NCBI GenBank assembly: GCA_934539295.1 | Contig: CAKTCN010000014.1 | Coordinates: forward strand, 12,117 to 76,116 | Direction: 5' to 3' | Source: an uncultured Allosphingosinicella sp. | GTDB lineage: Bacteria > Pseudomonadota > Alphaproteobacteria > Sphingomonadales > Sphingomonadaceae | DNA length: 64,000 bases | Shown here: one piece after another, positions 28,621 to 37,571 of the stretch | Numbering within the stretch: position 1 is the stretch's first letter | Layout: each line of letters opens with the position of its first letter | Program-made: the position numbers and the translations under genes | Notes under the pieces: model-generated | What the model saw: only the letters and a program-made list of their open reading frames with translations | The model's database searches: none | What the model was told of the DNA's origin: nothing

Positions 28621-30620
28621 GCGCTGATCCTGTCGCTTTGGGGGGCGGCGGGCGCGTCAGCCCGCCTGAGAGAGATGGTGAAGCGGCTACCCTCGCCTTC
28701 GTGGCTCTCGACTTCCAGGCGCCCGCCCATGGCTGCAATCAGGCTGCGCGCCTCATATGCGCCGATGCCGAAGCCGGTGTCCTTGGTGGACAGGAAGGGC
28801 TTGAAGAGACTCACGCGAACGAATTCTTCCGACATGCCGCGGCCGCTGTCCCGCACTTCGATGGCGACCATCCCGTCCTCGCTGCGGCAGGACAACTGCA
28901 CCGGCTGCCCCGCCGCGCTCGCCTCCATGCCGTTCTGGACGAGGTGCGCGACCGCCTGTTCCAGTCGCGCCCAATCCGCCAGCGCGTAGAGGGCAGGATC
29001 GCCAGACACCACCACCGGATGAATCCGCCGCTTGGCTTCGGCGACGGCGCCGAGGAGCGATCGGACCGGCAGTGGCCGCAACGGGCCCGCGTCGCCCCCA
29101 CCTTCGCGCGCCAGGCGAGCGAGCAGGTCGTTCATCTTCTTCACCGACGCCTGCAAGGTAGCGATCATGTCGGCGCGGAATTCCGGATTGTCGGCGTGCC
29201 GCTCGGCATTGCGCGTGACGAGGCTGAGCTGGCTCACCAGATTCTTGATGTCGTGCATGATGAAGGCGAAGCGCCGATTGAACTCGTCGAAACGCCGCGC
29301 CTCTCCCAAAGCCTCCTGCCCTTGTGCCTCGGCAAGGTGGCTTGCGGCCTGGCTGCCCGCCGCCCTCAGCAGGTCGAAATCCTCCCAGTCGAGCGGTCGG
29401 TGCGGGCTCGGCGCCTCCAGCAGCACGAGACCCAGCAGGCGCTCGCCATGAACCAGCGGCACGCCAGCCCAGGCGTCACCAGCGCGAAGCATGTCGAAGG
29501 ACGTTCCCCCGCCGGGCGGAGCCGCGAAGTCGATGATGAAGCCGGTGCGCGCCAGCCACTCCGCCGCCTCCGGTTGGGCGCCGGCGTCCACATCCGCCTC
29601 GCCGCGCCAGTTCCAGCGCGCGCCCGCGCGGAAATCGCCATCGCCTACCTGCAGCAGCATGCCGCCCGGCGATCCCGCCAGCTCCGCCAGCGCTTTCACC
29701 ACGCGTTCGTCGACGCCCAAGGTCCCGGCCTGGCCGATGGTTCGCGAGAAACGCAGCCAGTCCTCGCGATAGTCGTAGCGATGTTCGAACAGGTGCTTGG
29801 CGATCAGCACGTGAATCCAAGCGCGCGCCTTGTCGGACGGAAGCAGCAGCAGCGCGCCGGCAAGCGTCACCAAGATGAGCGCGGCCTGCGCCAGCCTCAC
29901 CCACTCGCCCTCGGCCGGAAGCGCGCGCGTGAGCGAGACGGTCAGCACGAAATAGCCGGCTAGTGCCACGAGCGACAGCGCACGGAACGTGGCGGTGCGC
30001 GACAATTGCACCCGCCACCCGCTGTTGCGCCGGGTAGCGACGGCGAACAGGGGCACGAGCATGACGGCGATAACACCCCGCAGCGCCAGCAGGTCGTTCA
30101 CGGGCGCCCGCGTGACAGAGGCGACGGTGTAGAGGTGAAGGTCGAACCCCCACATGGCCGCAAGCGCCAGCGTAGGCAGCCGGATGCCCCATCGCGAGGC
30201 ACGCACCGCCTGCGCGTAGAGATTGTGGACAAGCACCAACGCACCGGCGGCGAGCACCGCGCCAATGCTGCTGCGTGCCACCGCGACCTGGTCGGGCGGC
30301 AGCACCGCACTGGCAACCTGCAGCCCTGCCAGCGCCGCGACTGCGGCATAGACGTAGCCGAGCGCGCGCGGACGTGCATCGCGCTGCACCGCGTACATGA
30401 AGGTGAGAAAGGCGATGTTACGCGCCGCCTCGGCAAGCTGGGCGAGCTGCGACGCGGGTGTCAGCGCCTGGGCGGCCGACCAAAGGGCCATGATGGTGAA
30501 GGCCGCGACCAGCGCCTGCGCGCGCCGGTCGTCGCCGCCATGCCGCCACGCCCAGAAGGCAAGCGCGCCATAGAGCAAAGCGGCGGCGAGATGCGCCCAC
30601 AGCCCCAACGCAGCGATCAC
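28617..30620 (-). CDS. prsK: PEP-CTERM system sensor histidine kinase PrsK
   Basis: A 667-residue kinase. The first 270 residues or so form about eight membrane helices (opening MIAALGLWAHLAAALLYGAL). A GAF-like region follows, then the kinase core with phospho-acceptor box MHDIKNLVSQLSLV and an ATPase domain (QAVAHLVQNGMEAS; DSGRGM; GFGIGAYEAR). The N-terminal membrane array plus the HDIKNL box are typical of PrsK. The start is GTG at 30620. It is cotranscribed with prsR. Confidence 0.92.
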   Translation of the reverse strand: MIAALGLWAHLAAALLYGALAFWAWRHGGDDRRAQALVAAFTIMALWSAAQALTPASQLAQLAEAARNIAFLTFMYAVQRDARPRALGYVYAAVAALAGLQVASAVLPPDQVAVARSSIGAVLAAGALVLVHNLYAQAVRASRWGIRLPTLALAAMWGFDLHLYTVASVTRAPVNDLLALRGVIAVMLVPLFAVATRRNSGWRVQLSRTATFRALSLVALAGYFVLTVSLTRALPAEGEWVRLAQAALILVTLAGALLLLPSDKARAWIHVLIAKHLFEHRYDYREDWLRFSRTIGQAGTLGVDERVVKALAELAGSPGGMLLQVGDGDFRAGARWNWRGEADVDAGAQPEAAEWLARTGFIIDFAAPPGGGTSFDMLRAGDAWAGVPLVHGERLLGLVLLEAPSPHRPLDWEDFDLLRAAGSQAASHLAEAQGQEALGEARRFDEFNRRFAFIMHDIKNLVSQLSLVTRNAERHADNPEFRADMIATLQASVKKMNDLLARLAREGGGDAGPLRPLPVRSLLGAVAEAKRRIHPVVVSGDPALYALADWARLEQAVAHLVQNGMEASAAGQPVQLSCRSEDGMVAIEVRDSGRGMSEEFVRVSLFKPFLSTKDTGFGIGAYEARSLIAAMGGRLEVESHEGEGSRFTISLRRADAPAAPQSDRISA

Positions 30621-30661
30621 GGTGCCGCCCTCAGGTCAACAGGTGTAATATCTTCCGACAC

Positions 30662-30689
30662 ATATTAGCATGTCGCTCAAACTTACAAA
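30662..30689 (-). promoter_or_regulatory. Putative prsK-prsR promoter
   Basis: On the minus strand TTTGTA (30689-30684) and TAATAT (30667-30662) are separated by 16 nt, in a short AT-rich region about 45 nt before the prsK start. The -10 match is good and the -35 match weak. Confidence 0.4.
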
Positions 30690-30715
30690 CAAAGGGTGAA
30701 GAGCCCGGGCGCTGG

Positions 30716-32023
30716 CTATTTCTTCGCCAGCACCTGGAGAGCGCCTGCCGTCATCGCCTCGGTCGCAGTGGCGATCACCGCTTCGGCATCGGGCGCCCAG
30801 AACGGGCTGTGCAGCGACGGCAGCTTGGCGGGATCTCCGCCCGCCTCCTGCCATTGCGCCTGCGGCACGCCACCGACCCAGAAGATGAGGCTCTGCGCCT
30901 CCGGTGCGGCGATCACGTAGCGCCCGAAATCCTCGCCCACCATCGGCGGCGGCACCTGGCGCACCCGGTCGGCGCCGAACCGCGCGGCAAAAAGCTGCGC
31001 CGCCTCTTCGGTCAGCCCGCCCACGTTGACCGTGGCGGGCGTATAATCCTCGCGCACTGTCACCACCGGCATGCGGTCGTCCGGCACGCCGGCCGCGATG
31101 GCTTCACCGCGCGCGATGCGGGCGATGCCGTCCAGCAGCATCTTGCGCGTTTTCTCGCTATAGCTGCGCACCGTCAGCAGCAGCTTGGTCTCGTTGCCGA
31201 TGATATTGTGGGTGGTGCCGCCCTGGAAGCTGCCCACCGTCACCACCGCCGCATCCTGCGGATCAAGCTCGCGGCTGACCAGGGTCTGGAGCGTGCCAAC
31301 GATCCGCGCGGCGAGCACGATCGGGTCCTTCGCATTCTGCGGCACCGCGCCGTGCGCACCTACGCCGCGCACCGTCACATCGACGCTGTCCACCGCCGCA
31401 AAGGCCGGCCCCGGCGTGTAGCCGATCGTGCCCGCGGGCAAGGATGCGCTGTCGTGGAAACCGAGCACGTGGCTGGGTTTGGGGAAGCGCGTGAACAGCC
31501 CCTCGTCCAGCATTGCCTTCGCGCCCTTGCCGACCTCTTCGCCGGGCTGCGCGATCATCACCAGCGTACCCGACCAGCGATCCTTCATTGCCGCCAACCG
31601 CCGCGCAGTGCCGACCCATGCGGTCATGTGCGTATCGTGGCCGCAGGCATGCATCACACCCGACTCAACGCCCGCCGGGCTGGTCGCGCGCACCTTGCTG
31701 GCGAAGGGCAGGCCCGTCTGCTCGGTCACCGGCAGCCCGTCCATGTCCGCGCGCAGCAGCAGCACCGGGCCGGGACCATTCTCCATCACGGCCACCACAC
31801 CCGTCTTGCCGACGCCGGTCGTCACCTCGAAACCGAGCTTCTTCGCCTCCGCGGCCAGCTTCGCGGCGGACTTCACCTCCTCCATGCTGAGCTCCGGATT
31901 GGCATGGAGGTCGCGGTAGAGAGTCAGCAGCGACGGCATGTCAGCCGCCACTGCGTCCCGCAGCGGATCGGCTGCGGCCGGCATAGCGGCCAGGGCCAGG
32001 GTGAGTGCAACCAGCGTCTTCAT
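30716..32023 (-). CDS. Exported M20-family amidohydrolase
   Basis: A 435-residue protein with a signal peptide (MKTLVALTLALAAMPAAA) followed by an M20D peptidase/aminoacylase domain: ELSMEEVKSA, metal-binding HACGHDTHM, the acidic pair in QPGEEVGKGA, and GEDFGRY near the C-terminus. Such enzymes hydrolyse N-acyl or peptide bonds; an exported form probably acts in the periplasm on amino-acid conjugates. The start at 32023 is set by the signal peptide; the frame extends far upstream without conservation. Confidence 0.9.
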   Translation of the reverse strand: MKTLVALTLALAAMPAAADPLRDAVAADMPSLLTLYRDLHANPELSMEEVKSAAKLAAEAKKLGFEVTTGVGKTGVVAVMENGPGPVLLLRADMDGLPVTEQTGLPFASKVRATSPAGVESGVMHACGHDTHMTAWVGTARRLAAMKDRWSGTLVMIAQPGEEVGKGAKAMLDEGLFTRFPKPSHVLGFHDSASLPAGTIGYTPGPAFAAVDSVDVTVRGVGAHGAVPQNAKDPIVLAARIVGTLQTLVSRELDPQDAAVVTVGSFQGGTTHNIIGNETKLLLTVRSYSEKTRKMLLDGIARIARGEAIAAGVPDDRMPVVTVREDYTPATVNVGGLTEEAAQLFAARFGADRVRQVPPPMVGEDFGRYVIAAPEAQSLIFWVGGVPQAQWQEAGGDPAKLPSLHSPFWAPDAEAVIATATEAMTAGALQVLAKK

Positions 32024-32034
32024 CTTTGCCCTTT

Positions 32035-32119
32035 CGTCATCCCGGGCGGGATTCCGGGATCCAGTTCCACTCCGGTTATGAGGAGAAGGCGCACCGCGGA
32101 TCAAGCCCGGCGTCACGAG
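32035..32119. repeat. Palindromic intergenic repeat (CGTCATCCCGGGCGGGA type)
   Basis: CGTCATCCCGGGCGGGATTC at one end and GGATCAAGCCCGGCGTCACG at the other are imperfect inverted copies, with an inner GGGATTCCGGGATCC dyad. It resembles the widespread GTCATCCCGG...CCGGGATCC repeats of proteobacteria. It fills most of the 112-bp gap between two minus-strand genes. Confidence 0.65.
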
Positions 32120-32135
32120 GGAAGAAGAGGAACGC

Positions 32136-32774
32136 TCAGACTTTCGGCACCAGCTCCAGCACGTCCAGCGTGGATTCGAAATGCGGATAAGGAAAGGCGA
32201 TGCGCCAGCGCCGCTCGCCAACCAGTTCGACGACGCCTGCCATGTCGCGCTCCTCGTCGCGGCCATATTGCAGTGCCAGCCGCTCATCCCCGAGCTGGAG
32301 CGTACCCAGGAAGATCGATCGCCGCTCCGTGTCGGGCAGGATCAGCCCGATCGGCCGCTGCGATCCCGTCAGCTTGGCAAAGCTCAGCACGCCATTCTCG
32401 ACCCCGATCCGGCAGTTGAAGGCAGGATAGGCGACGTAATCGAGCATGCCTGCGCTCCTGGCGCCGACCTTGATCACGCGGCAGGCATAATCGCCGGGCG
32501 GCGGTGACGCGCCCAACCGACCCGCATCGGGATCGAGCAGCACGCCCTCTCGCGCAATCTCGGCCGCATGGCCCGGCCGCGCCCTGGCGAGCGCTGCGAC
32601 CCACGCCGTTCGCCACTCGCGAAGCCGCCGGCGATCGTCCGCCGTCGCGATCATGCGCCAGTCGAAGGCCGCGGGCGCCCCGGCCTGCGCCGGTACCGGC
32701 ACCGTCTCGCGCTCCCCGCTTGCGCAGCCCGCAAGTGCCAGCAATGCGCAGATGGACGGCACGGCAAGCTTCAT
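32136..32774 (-). CDS. DUF4893 lipoprotein
   Basis: A 212-residue protein with a lipoprotein signal (LALAGCASG) and the DUF4893 pattern: DWRMIATADDRRRL, GDYACRVIKVG, LDYVAYPAFNCR, LTGSQRPIGL, and the ending FPYPHFESTLDVLELVP. GGAGAGG precedes the ATG at 32774. The function of DUF4893 is unknown; the protein is probably anchored in the periplasm or outer membrane. A longer frame runs upstream to 33296 but is antisense-like noise within the neighbouring dehydrogenase. Confidence 0.85.
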   Translation of the reverse strand: MKLAVPSICALLALAGCASGERETVPVPAQAGAPAAFDWRMIATADDRRRLREWRTAWVAALARARPGHAAEIAREGVLLDPDAGRLGASPPPGDYACRVIKVGARSAGMLDYVAYPAFNCRIGVENGVLSFAKLTGSQRPIGLILPDTERRSIFLGTLQLGDERLALQYGRDEERDMAGVVELVGERRWRIAFPYPHFESTLDVLELVPKV

Positions 32775-32830
32775 CGACAACCTCTCCACCCCTGACGTGC
32801 CATAATGGCGGCGCCCTGCAAAGGGCCGGC

Positions 32831-33616
32831 CTATTGCGCGGTCCACCCGCCATCCATGGACAGGTTGGCGCCGGTGATCGACGAGGCTTCGTCCCGGCAC
32901 AGGAACAATGCCAATGCGGCGACCTGGTCCACCGTCACGAACTGCTTGGTCGGCTGGGCGGCGAGAAGGACGTCGTTCATCACCTGATCGCGCGTCAGCC
33001 CGCGGGCCTTCATCGTGTCGGGGATTTGGTTCTCGACCAAGGGCGTCCACACATAGCCCGGGCTGATGCAATTCACCGTCACGCCATGCGCCGCGACTTC
33101 CAGCGCGGCGGTCTTGGTCAGCCCGGCAATGCCGTGCTTGGCCGCGACATAGGCCGACTTGTTCGGGCTCGCGACCAGGCTGTGGGCCGATGCGGTGTTG
33201 ATGATTCGGCCCCAACCCTTCGCCTTCATGCCGGGCAGCGCCAGGCGCATGGTGTGGAATGCGGCGCTGAGGTTCAGCGCGATGATGAGGTCCCATTTGT
33301 CGGGCGGGAATTGGTCGATCGGCGACACATGCTGCATGCCGGCATTGTTGACGAGGATGTCGATCGGCCCGAGCGCGGCCTCCGTTTCCTTCACCAAAGC
33401 CTCGATGGCGTCGGCTTTGGTGAGGTCCGCGCCATTATAGACGACTTCTGACCCGCTCGCCTGCTCCAGCCCCGCGCGGATGCGCTCGATCTCGGCCACG
33501 TCGCCGAAGCCGTTGAGCATCACCGACGCGCCTTCGCGCGACAGCGCCTCGGCAATGGCGAGCCCGATCCCCGACGTGGATCCGGTGACGAGTGCGGTCT
33601 TACCCTTCAGCAGCAT
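32831..33616 (-). CDS. 3-hydroxybutyrate dehydrogenase
   Basis: A 261-residue SDR enzyme that interconverts 3-hydroxybutyrate and acetoacetate in polyhydroxybutyrate and ketone-body use. It shows the cofactor motif TGSTSGIG, NNAGMQH, the active-site YVAAK, and the segment ISPGYVWTPLVENQIPD that is characteristic of this family. It ends with the usual LSMDGGWTAQ. GGGAGAAG precedes the ATG at 33616. It is monocistronic or loosely linked to the DUF4893 gene. Confidence 0.93.
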   Translation of the reverse strand: MLLKGKTALVTGSTSGIGLAIAEALSREGASVMLNGFGDVAEIERIRAGLEQASGSEVVYNGADLTKADAIEALVKETEAALGPIDILVNNAGMQHVSPIDQFPPDKWDLIIALNLSAAFHTMRLALPGMKAKGWGRIINTASAHSLVASPNKSAYVAAKHGIAGLTKTAALEVAAHGVTVNCISPGYVWTPLVENQIPDTMKARGLTRDQVMNDVLLAAQPTKQFVTVDQVAALALFLCRDEASSITGANLSMDGGWTAQ

Positions 33617-33722
33617 GAACTTCTCCCTGGCAGCCGAACGCTGATCGCGGGCCAAGGTGCCCGATGCAACCTGCGAAGGCACCGAAGCATTAAGCATCCG
33701 ACACGATCAGGAAAGTGAAGCC

Positions 33723-34610
33723 ATGGACCTCGACGACTATCGCACGAGTGACAATGTCCGCGATCTGGGCGTCGGCGGTGGCGGCGGCGGTGGTGGTTTC
33801 GGCGGCGGCGGGCTCGGCCTGGTCCTGGGCCTGATCGGCAGCCGCTTCGGCATCGGCGGCGTGATCGTGGTGGTGATCGGCGCCATGCTGCTCGGCATGA
33901 ACCCGTTCGGCGGCGGCGGCACCAGCAATGTCGTGTCGTCGGGACAGGGCACCGGCCAGACGGCGGCACAGGTCTGCGCCAATCCCACCAACCGCTTCTC
34001 CTGCCAGGTGCTGGCGAGCACCGAAGATACGTGGACGCGCGTCTTTGCCGAGAGCGGCCAGCAATATCGCCCGGCAGGCTTTCGATTCTACCAGCGCGGC
34101 GTGCAGTCGGGCTGCGGCGCCGCCCAATCGGCCATGGGGCCGTTCTACTGCCCGACCGACAACAATATCTATCTCGACGCGACCTTCTATGACGAGCTCC
34201 AGAACCGCTTCGGCGCGGCCGGCGACTTCGCCCAGGCCTATGTGATCGCGCACGAGGTCGGCCACCATATCCAGCAGCTGACCGGCACGCTCGACCAGGC
34301 GAGCCGCGCACAATCTGCAGGCTCGCGGACCGAGTCCAATGCCACCCAGGTCCGCGTCGAGCTGCAGGCCGATTGCTATGCCGGCGTCTGGGCCGCCCGT
34401 AACCGCGACCGGCTGGAACCCGGCGACGTGGAGGAAGGGCTGCGCGCCGCCCAGGCGATCGGCGACGACACGCTGCAGAAGGCTGGACAGGGCTATGTCG
34501 TGCCCGAAAGCTTCACCCACGGCACCTCGGCACAGCGGCAGGCCTGGCTTCAGCGCGGCCTCCAATCGGGCGATCCCGCCGTCTGCGACACGTTCAGCGG
34601 CAACGTCTGA
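33723..34610 (+). CDS. YpfJ-type neutral zinc metallopeptidase
   Basis: A 295-residue protein of the KPN_02809/YpfJ family. Residues 1-15 are polar (MDLDDYRTSDNVRDLG), followed by a glycine-only stretch (near 17-30) and a membrane helix (GVIVVVIGAMLLGMNPF). The outer domain contains the zinc motif AHEVGHHIQ and the downstream ELQADCYAGVWA (third ligand Glu). AGGAAAG lies upstream. The natural substrates are unknown. Confidence 0.92.
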   Translation: MDLDDYRTSDNVRDLGVGGGGGGGGFGGGGLGLVLGLIGSRFGIGGVIVVVIGAMLLGMNPFGGGGTSNVVSSGQGTGQTAAQVCANPTNRFSCQVLASTEDTWTRVFAESGQQYRPAGFRFYQRGVQSGCGAAQSAMGPFYCPTDNNIYLDATFYDELQNRFGAAGDFAQAYVIAHEVGHHIQQLTGTLDQASRAQSAGSRTESNATQVRVELQADCYAGVWAARNRDRLEPGDVEEGLRAAQAIGDDTLQKAGQGYVVPESFTHGTSAQRQAWLQRGLQSGDPAVCDTFSGNV

Positions 34611-34917
34611 GCCAAGCGGCGCCACGTTCGACCCTAACGTCTCCGGCTCGTTCGAGCTCAGTCCTGTCGCGGCCTGTCATTCTTCGCGACAGTAGAGGAG
34701 GCCGGCGGCGGCGGCGTGTGCACCGCGGGTTGCGGCGACGCAGCGGCCATCCTTCTCGCGCCGCCAAACTCGCATACTACCTATTCACCAGGAGCATGAC
34801 CGGCAAAGCGCGACACAAACTGTTACATAGCAGCAACATTCGCGTTGACTGTAATGCGAATGAGTATCAATAGCGCCCCCGATGCCCATCCAGAGGGTAT
34901 GAGCAAAGGGGAAAACA
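34611..34917. other. Promoter region of the siderophore receptor
   Basis: This 307-bp gap has no gene. Near 34680-34690 CTGTCGC/GCGACAG-like arms (CCTGTCGCGGCC ... TTCGCGACAG) could form the YpfJ-gene terminator, without a T-run. The last 90 bp are AT-richer, contain the Fur-like box and TTGACT (34845-34850), and lead to the receptor start at 34918. Confidence 0.5.
34852..34870 (+). promoter_or_regulatory. Fur-like box, siderophore receptor promoter
   Basis: TAATGCGAATGAGTATCAA; its reverse complement, TTGATACTCATTCGCATTA, is very close to boxes at 37514-37532 and 43891-43909. Shifted by 2 bp it matches 13 of 19 positions of the classical Fur consensus. CATTCGC at 34837-34843 and GCGAATG at 34856-34862 form an inverted pair, so a second overlapping site is possible. 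It overlaps the likely -35/-10 region (TTGACT at 34845). Confidence 0.65.
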
Positions 34918-37473
34918 GTGTCTCGTTCCGATCTACGCGGCAGCACCGCCGCGCCCATGTTCCTTGCCGTCGGCTGCGTCGGCTTCATCGCCTCCTCGCC
35001 CGCCATGGCGCAGACCGCGGAGCAGGAAGGCGTGCTCGGCGGCGTCACCGTCACCGACACGGCGATCGCCGAGGACACGCCCAAGGTCGAGGAAGCGGAA
35101 TCGCCCAAGTTCACGCGCCCGCTGCTTGATACGCCCCAGACGATCACCGTCATCAGCAACCGCACGCTGCAGCAGCAGAACCTGCTGACCCTGCGCGAAG
35201 TGCTGAGCACCGTCCCGGGCATCACGTTCGCGGCCGGTGAAGGCGGCTTCGGCTATGGCGACCGCATCACCCTGCGCGGCTATACTGCCAACAACGACAT
35301 CTCGGTCGATGGCGTCCGCTCGGGCGCGGTGATGAACCGCAACGAGACCTACAATATCGAACAGGTGGAAGTGACCAACGGCGCCAACGGCGTGTTCAGC
35401 GGTGGTGGTTCGGTCGGTGGCACCATCAACCTGGTTACCAAAAAGCCGCTCGACGAAAACCAGTCGGTCATCAACGCCGGCATCGGCACGGATAATTATT
35501 ACCGCGGCACGGTCGACATCAACCGCCTGGTCGGTGACGGCGTCGCCGTCCGCCTGAACGCTGTCTATCACGAGAATGAAGTACCCGGCCGCCAGGTCGA
35601 ATATTTTCAGCGCTGGGGCGTGGCCCCCGCAATCACCTTCGGCATCGACGGCCCGACCAGCGTCACGCTGCAATACGAGCATCTCGATGACGAGGGCATG
35701 CCGCAATATGGCTTGCGTTACTATCCGGACCTCGGCGGCTTTATCGAGCCGTTCAATACGGAGGGCTATTACGGCTTCGCCAACGTCGACACGCAGCGCG
35801 CGAAGACGAACAGCGGACAGGCGATCATCGCGCATGAGTTCAGCGACAGCCTGCGCATCCGCAACCTGACCCGGGTCGAGGACATCGCCCAATATACGGT
35901 GACAAGCCAGCCCAACGGCACCTTCTGCCTCGCCAACGGATTGCAGCCGACCGGCGCCGCCTGCACCGCAGCGATCCGCACGGTGGCGACGCCAGCCGGT
36001 TCGCCGCTCAACACGCTGACGATCCCGGCGGGCTATTACCTCCCGACCGGCGGGCGCGGCAACACGCGCTACATCAACAATCGCACCGCCTATAACCAGC
36101 TCGATCTGTCGGGCGAGTTCGACACGGGCGGGATCGAGCATACCGCCGTGCTCGGCGGCTCGATCCTGTGGGAAAAGTACAGCCAGCTCAGCGGCAATCT
36201 GCTGCGCACCGCACAGGGCTTCGATCCTTATGCCGCGCCGTTCACCGGCACCGGAGCGACCGGCACGCCCAACCCGCTCTACAATGCGGCCGCGAGCCTC
36301 GGCTTCTATTACCCGCTCGTGTCGATCGCGGACCCGAGCGGCGGCGCAGCCGGTCCGGCGGCGGCTGCCGGCGCGCTGCCGCGCGTCTACGGCACCAACG
36401 AATATGTCGGCCCGCGAAACTTCATCCGCGGCTCGCGCGCCGACGGCAAGCAGAGCAGCTACGCCGTCTACCTGTTCGACACGATGAAGTTCAGCGACGC
36501 GTTCGAACTGAATGGCGGCGTCCGCTACGAGAAGTTCGAGGGTGAGAACAGCTCCATCACCTACAGCACCGCGCCCGGCGCGACGCTCGGCAACGTCACC
36601 GCCGCGGGGACGCCGTTCAGGTCAGAAGACTCGCTTTTCTCCTACCGCATCGGCGCGGTCTTCAAGCCTTCCGAAAACAGCAGCATCTACGCCGCGTTCG
36701 GCAACAGCGAAACGCCTTCCAAGGCGTCGGTCGACGGCGCCTGCGCGGCCAACAATTGCAACGTCGAACCGGAATCGGCCAAGAATTACGAGATCGGTGC
36801 CAAGATCGACCTGTTCGGCGACGCGCTGCAGCTCTCCGCCGCGATCTTCCGCAACGAGCGTGACAAGTATCGCGTCGCCTCGGGCGATCCGACGGTGCCG
36901 GACCAGGTGCTCGACGGCCATTCGCGTGTCGACGGCATCGCCCTTGGCGCGGTCGGCAACATCACGTCGGAATGGTCGATCTCGGCCAACTACACCTATC
37001 TGGACAGCGAACTGATCCAGAGCGTGTCGGACTTCTGCCTCGCCAATCCCGGCTTCACGCCGCCGGCCGTTCCCGGGCAGCCGGCGCCCACGCCGACCTG
37101 CTCGAACACGGCAGCCGACCCGGATCCGGCAGCGGGCACCCTGCTCCCGGCGACGCCCAAGCATTCGGGCAGCCTGTTCACGTCCTACCGCTTCCCGTTC
37201 GGGCTGGAGGCAGGCTACGGCTTCACCTATCAGGGCCGCCACGCGCTCAACCCCACCGCGACCGGGACCACGCCCGTCTACTTCGTTCCGGATTACCTGA
37301 CCCACAGGTTCATGCTGAACTACATGTTCAATGATGCCCTGTCGGCGCAGCTCAACATCCAGAACTTCACCAACGAGCGTTACGCCACCACCGTGCGCAC
37401 CGCCGTCGGCGGCAGCTGGGCCCAGCCCGGCGTCGACCGTCAGGCCGTGCTGACGATTGGCTACCGCTTCTAA
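34918..37473 (+). CDS. TonB-dependent catecholate siderophore receptor (Fiu/PiuA type)
   Basis: An outer-membrane barrel of 851 residues with a signal ending in SSPAMAQ, a TonB-box-like GGVTVTDTA, a plug domain (LLDTPQTITVISNRTL, RGYTANNDISVDG, GGTINLVTKKP) and a barrel ending NERYATTVRTAV...LTIGYRF. The plug pattern and the neighbouring PiuC/YbiX gene match the Fiu/PiuA group of receptors for Fe(III)-catecholates. The start is GTG at 34918 behind AAAGGGGA. The upstream Fur-like box suggests induction by iron limitation. The exact ligand is not known from sequence. Confidence 0.92.
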   Translation: MSRSDLRGSTAAPMFLAVGCVGFIASSPAMAQTAEQEGVLGGVTVTDTAIAEDTPKVEEAESPKFTRPLLDTPQTITVISNRTLQQQNLLTLREVLSTVPGITFAAGEGGFGYGDRITLRGYTANNDISVDGVRSGAVMNRNETYNIEQVEVTNGANGVFSGGGSVGGTINLVTKKPLDENQSVINAGIGTDNYYRGTVDINRLVGDGVAVRLNAVYHENEVPGRQVEYFQRWGVAPAITFGIDGPTSVTLQYEHLDDEGMPQYGLRYYPDLGGFIEPFNTEGYYGFANVDTQRAKTNSGQAIIAHEFSDSLRIRNLTRVEDIAQYTVTSQPNGTFCLANGLQPTGAACTAAIRTVATPAGSPLNTLTIPAGYYLPTGGRGNTRYINNRTAYNQLDLSGEFDTGGIEHTAVLGGSILWEKYSQLSGNLLRTAQGFDPYAAPFTGTGATGTPNPLYNAAASLGFYYPLVSIADPSGGAAGPAAAAGALPRVYGTNEYVGPRNFIRGSRADGKQSSYAVYLFDTMKFSDAFELNGGVRYEKFEGENSSITYSTAPGATLGNVTAAGTPFRSEDSLFSYRIGAVFKPSENSSIYAAFGNSETPSKASVDGACAANNCNVEPESAKNYEIGAKIDLFGDALQLSAAIFRNERDKYRVASGDPTVPDQVLDGHSRVDGIALGAVGNITSEWSISANYTYLDSELIQSVSDFCLANPGFTPPAVPGQPAPTPTCSNTAADPDPAAGTLLPATPKHSGSLFTSYRFPFGLEAGYGFTYQGRHALNPTATGTTPVYFVPDYLTHRFMLNYMFNDALSAQLNIQNFTNERYATTVRTAVGGSWAQPGVDRQAVLTIGYRF

Positions 37474-37482
37474 GATGAGCGG

Positions 37483-37507
37483 GGCCGCCTGCTTCATACA
37501 GGCGGCC
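37483..37507 (+). terminator. Hairpin after the siderophore receptor
   Basis: GGCCGCCTG (37483-37491) and CAGGCGGCC (37499-37507) are exact complements with a 7-nt loop. Only TCGTCCTTG follows, so termination may be partial, allowing some readthrough to tonB. Confidence 0.55.
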
Positions 37508-37513
37508 TCGTCC

Positions 37514-37532
37514 TTGCGATTGATTCGCATTA
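37514..37532 (+). promoter_or_regulatory. Fur-like box upstream of the second TonB gene
   Basis: TTGCGATTGATTCGCATTA shares TTG and ATTCGCATTA at identical spacing with the box of the receptor promoter. It lies 40 bp upstream of the TonB start and just after the receptor hairpin. Confidence 0.6.
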
Positions 37533-37571
37533 GAAAAAGGCGTAGGCGACAGCCAACAGGGATCAGAGGCT

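Noticed and set aside
28617..30620. Considered whether the PrsK-like protein is a NtrB/PilS kinase
   Set aside because: The eight-helix N-terminus plus GAF and the HDIKNL box fit PrsK better, and the partner regulator is PrsR-like.
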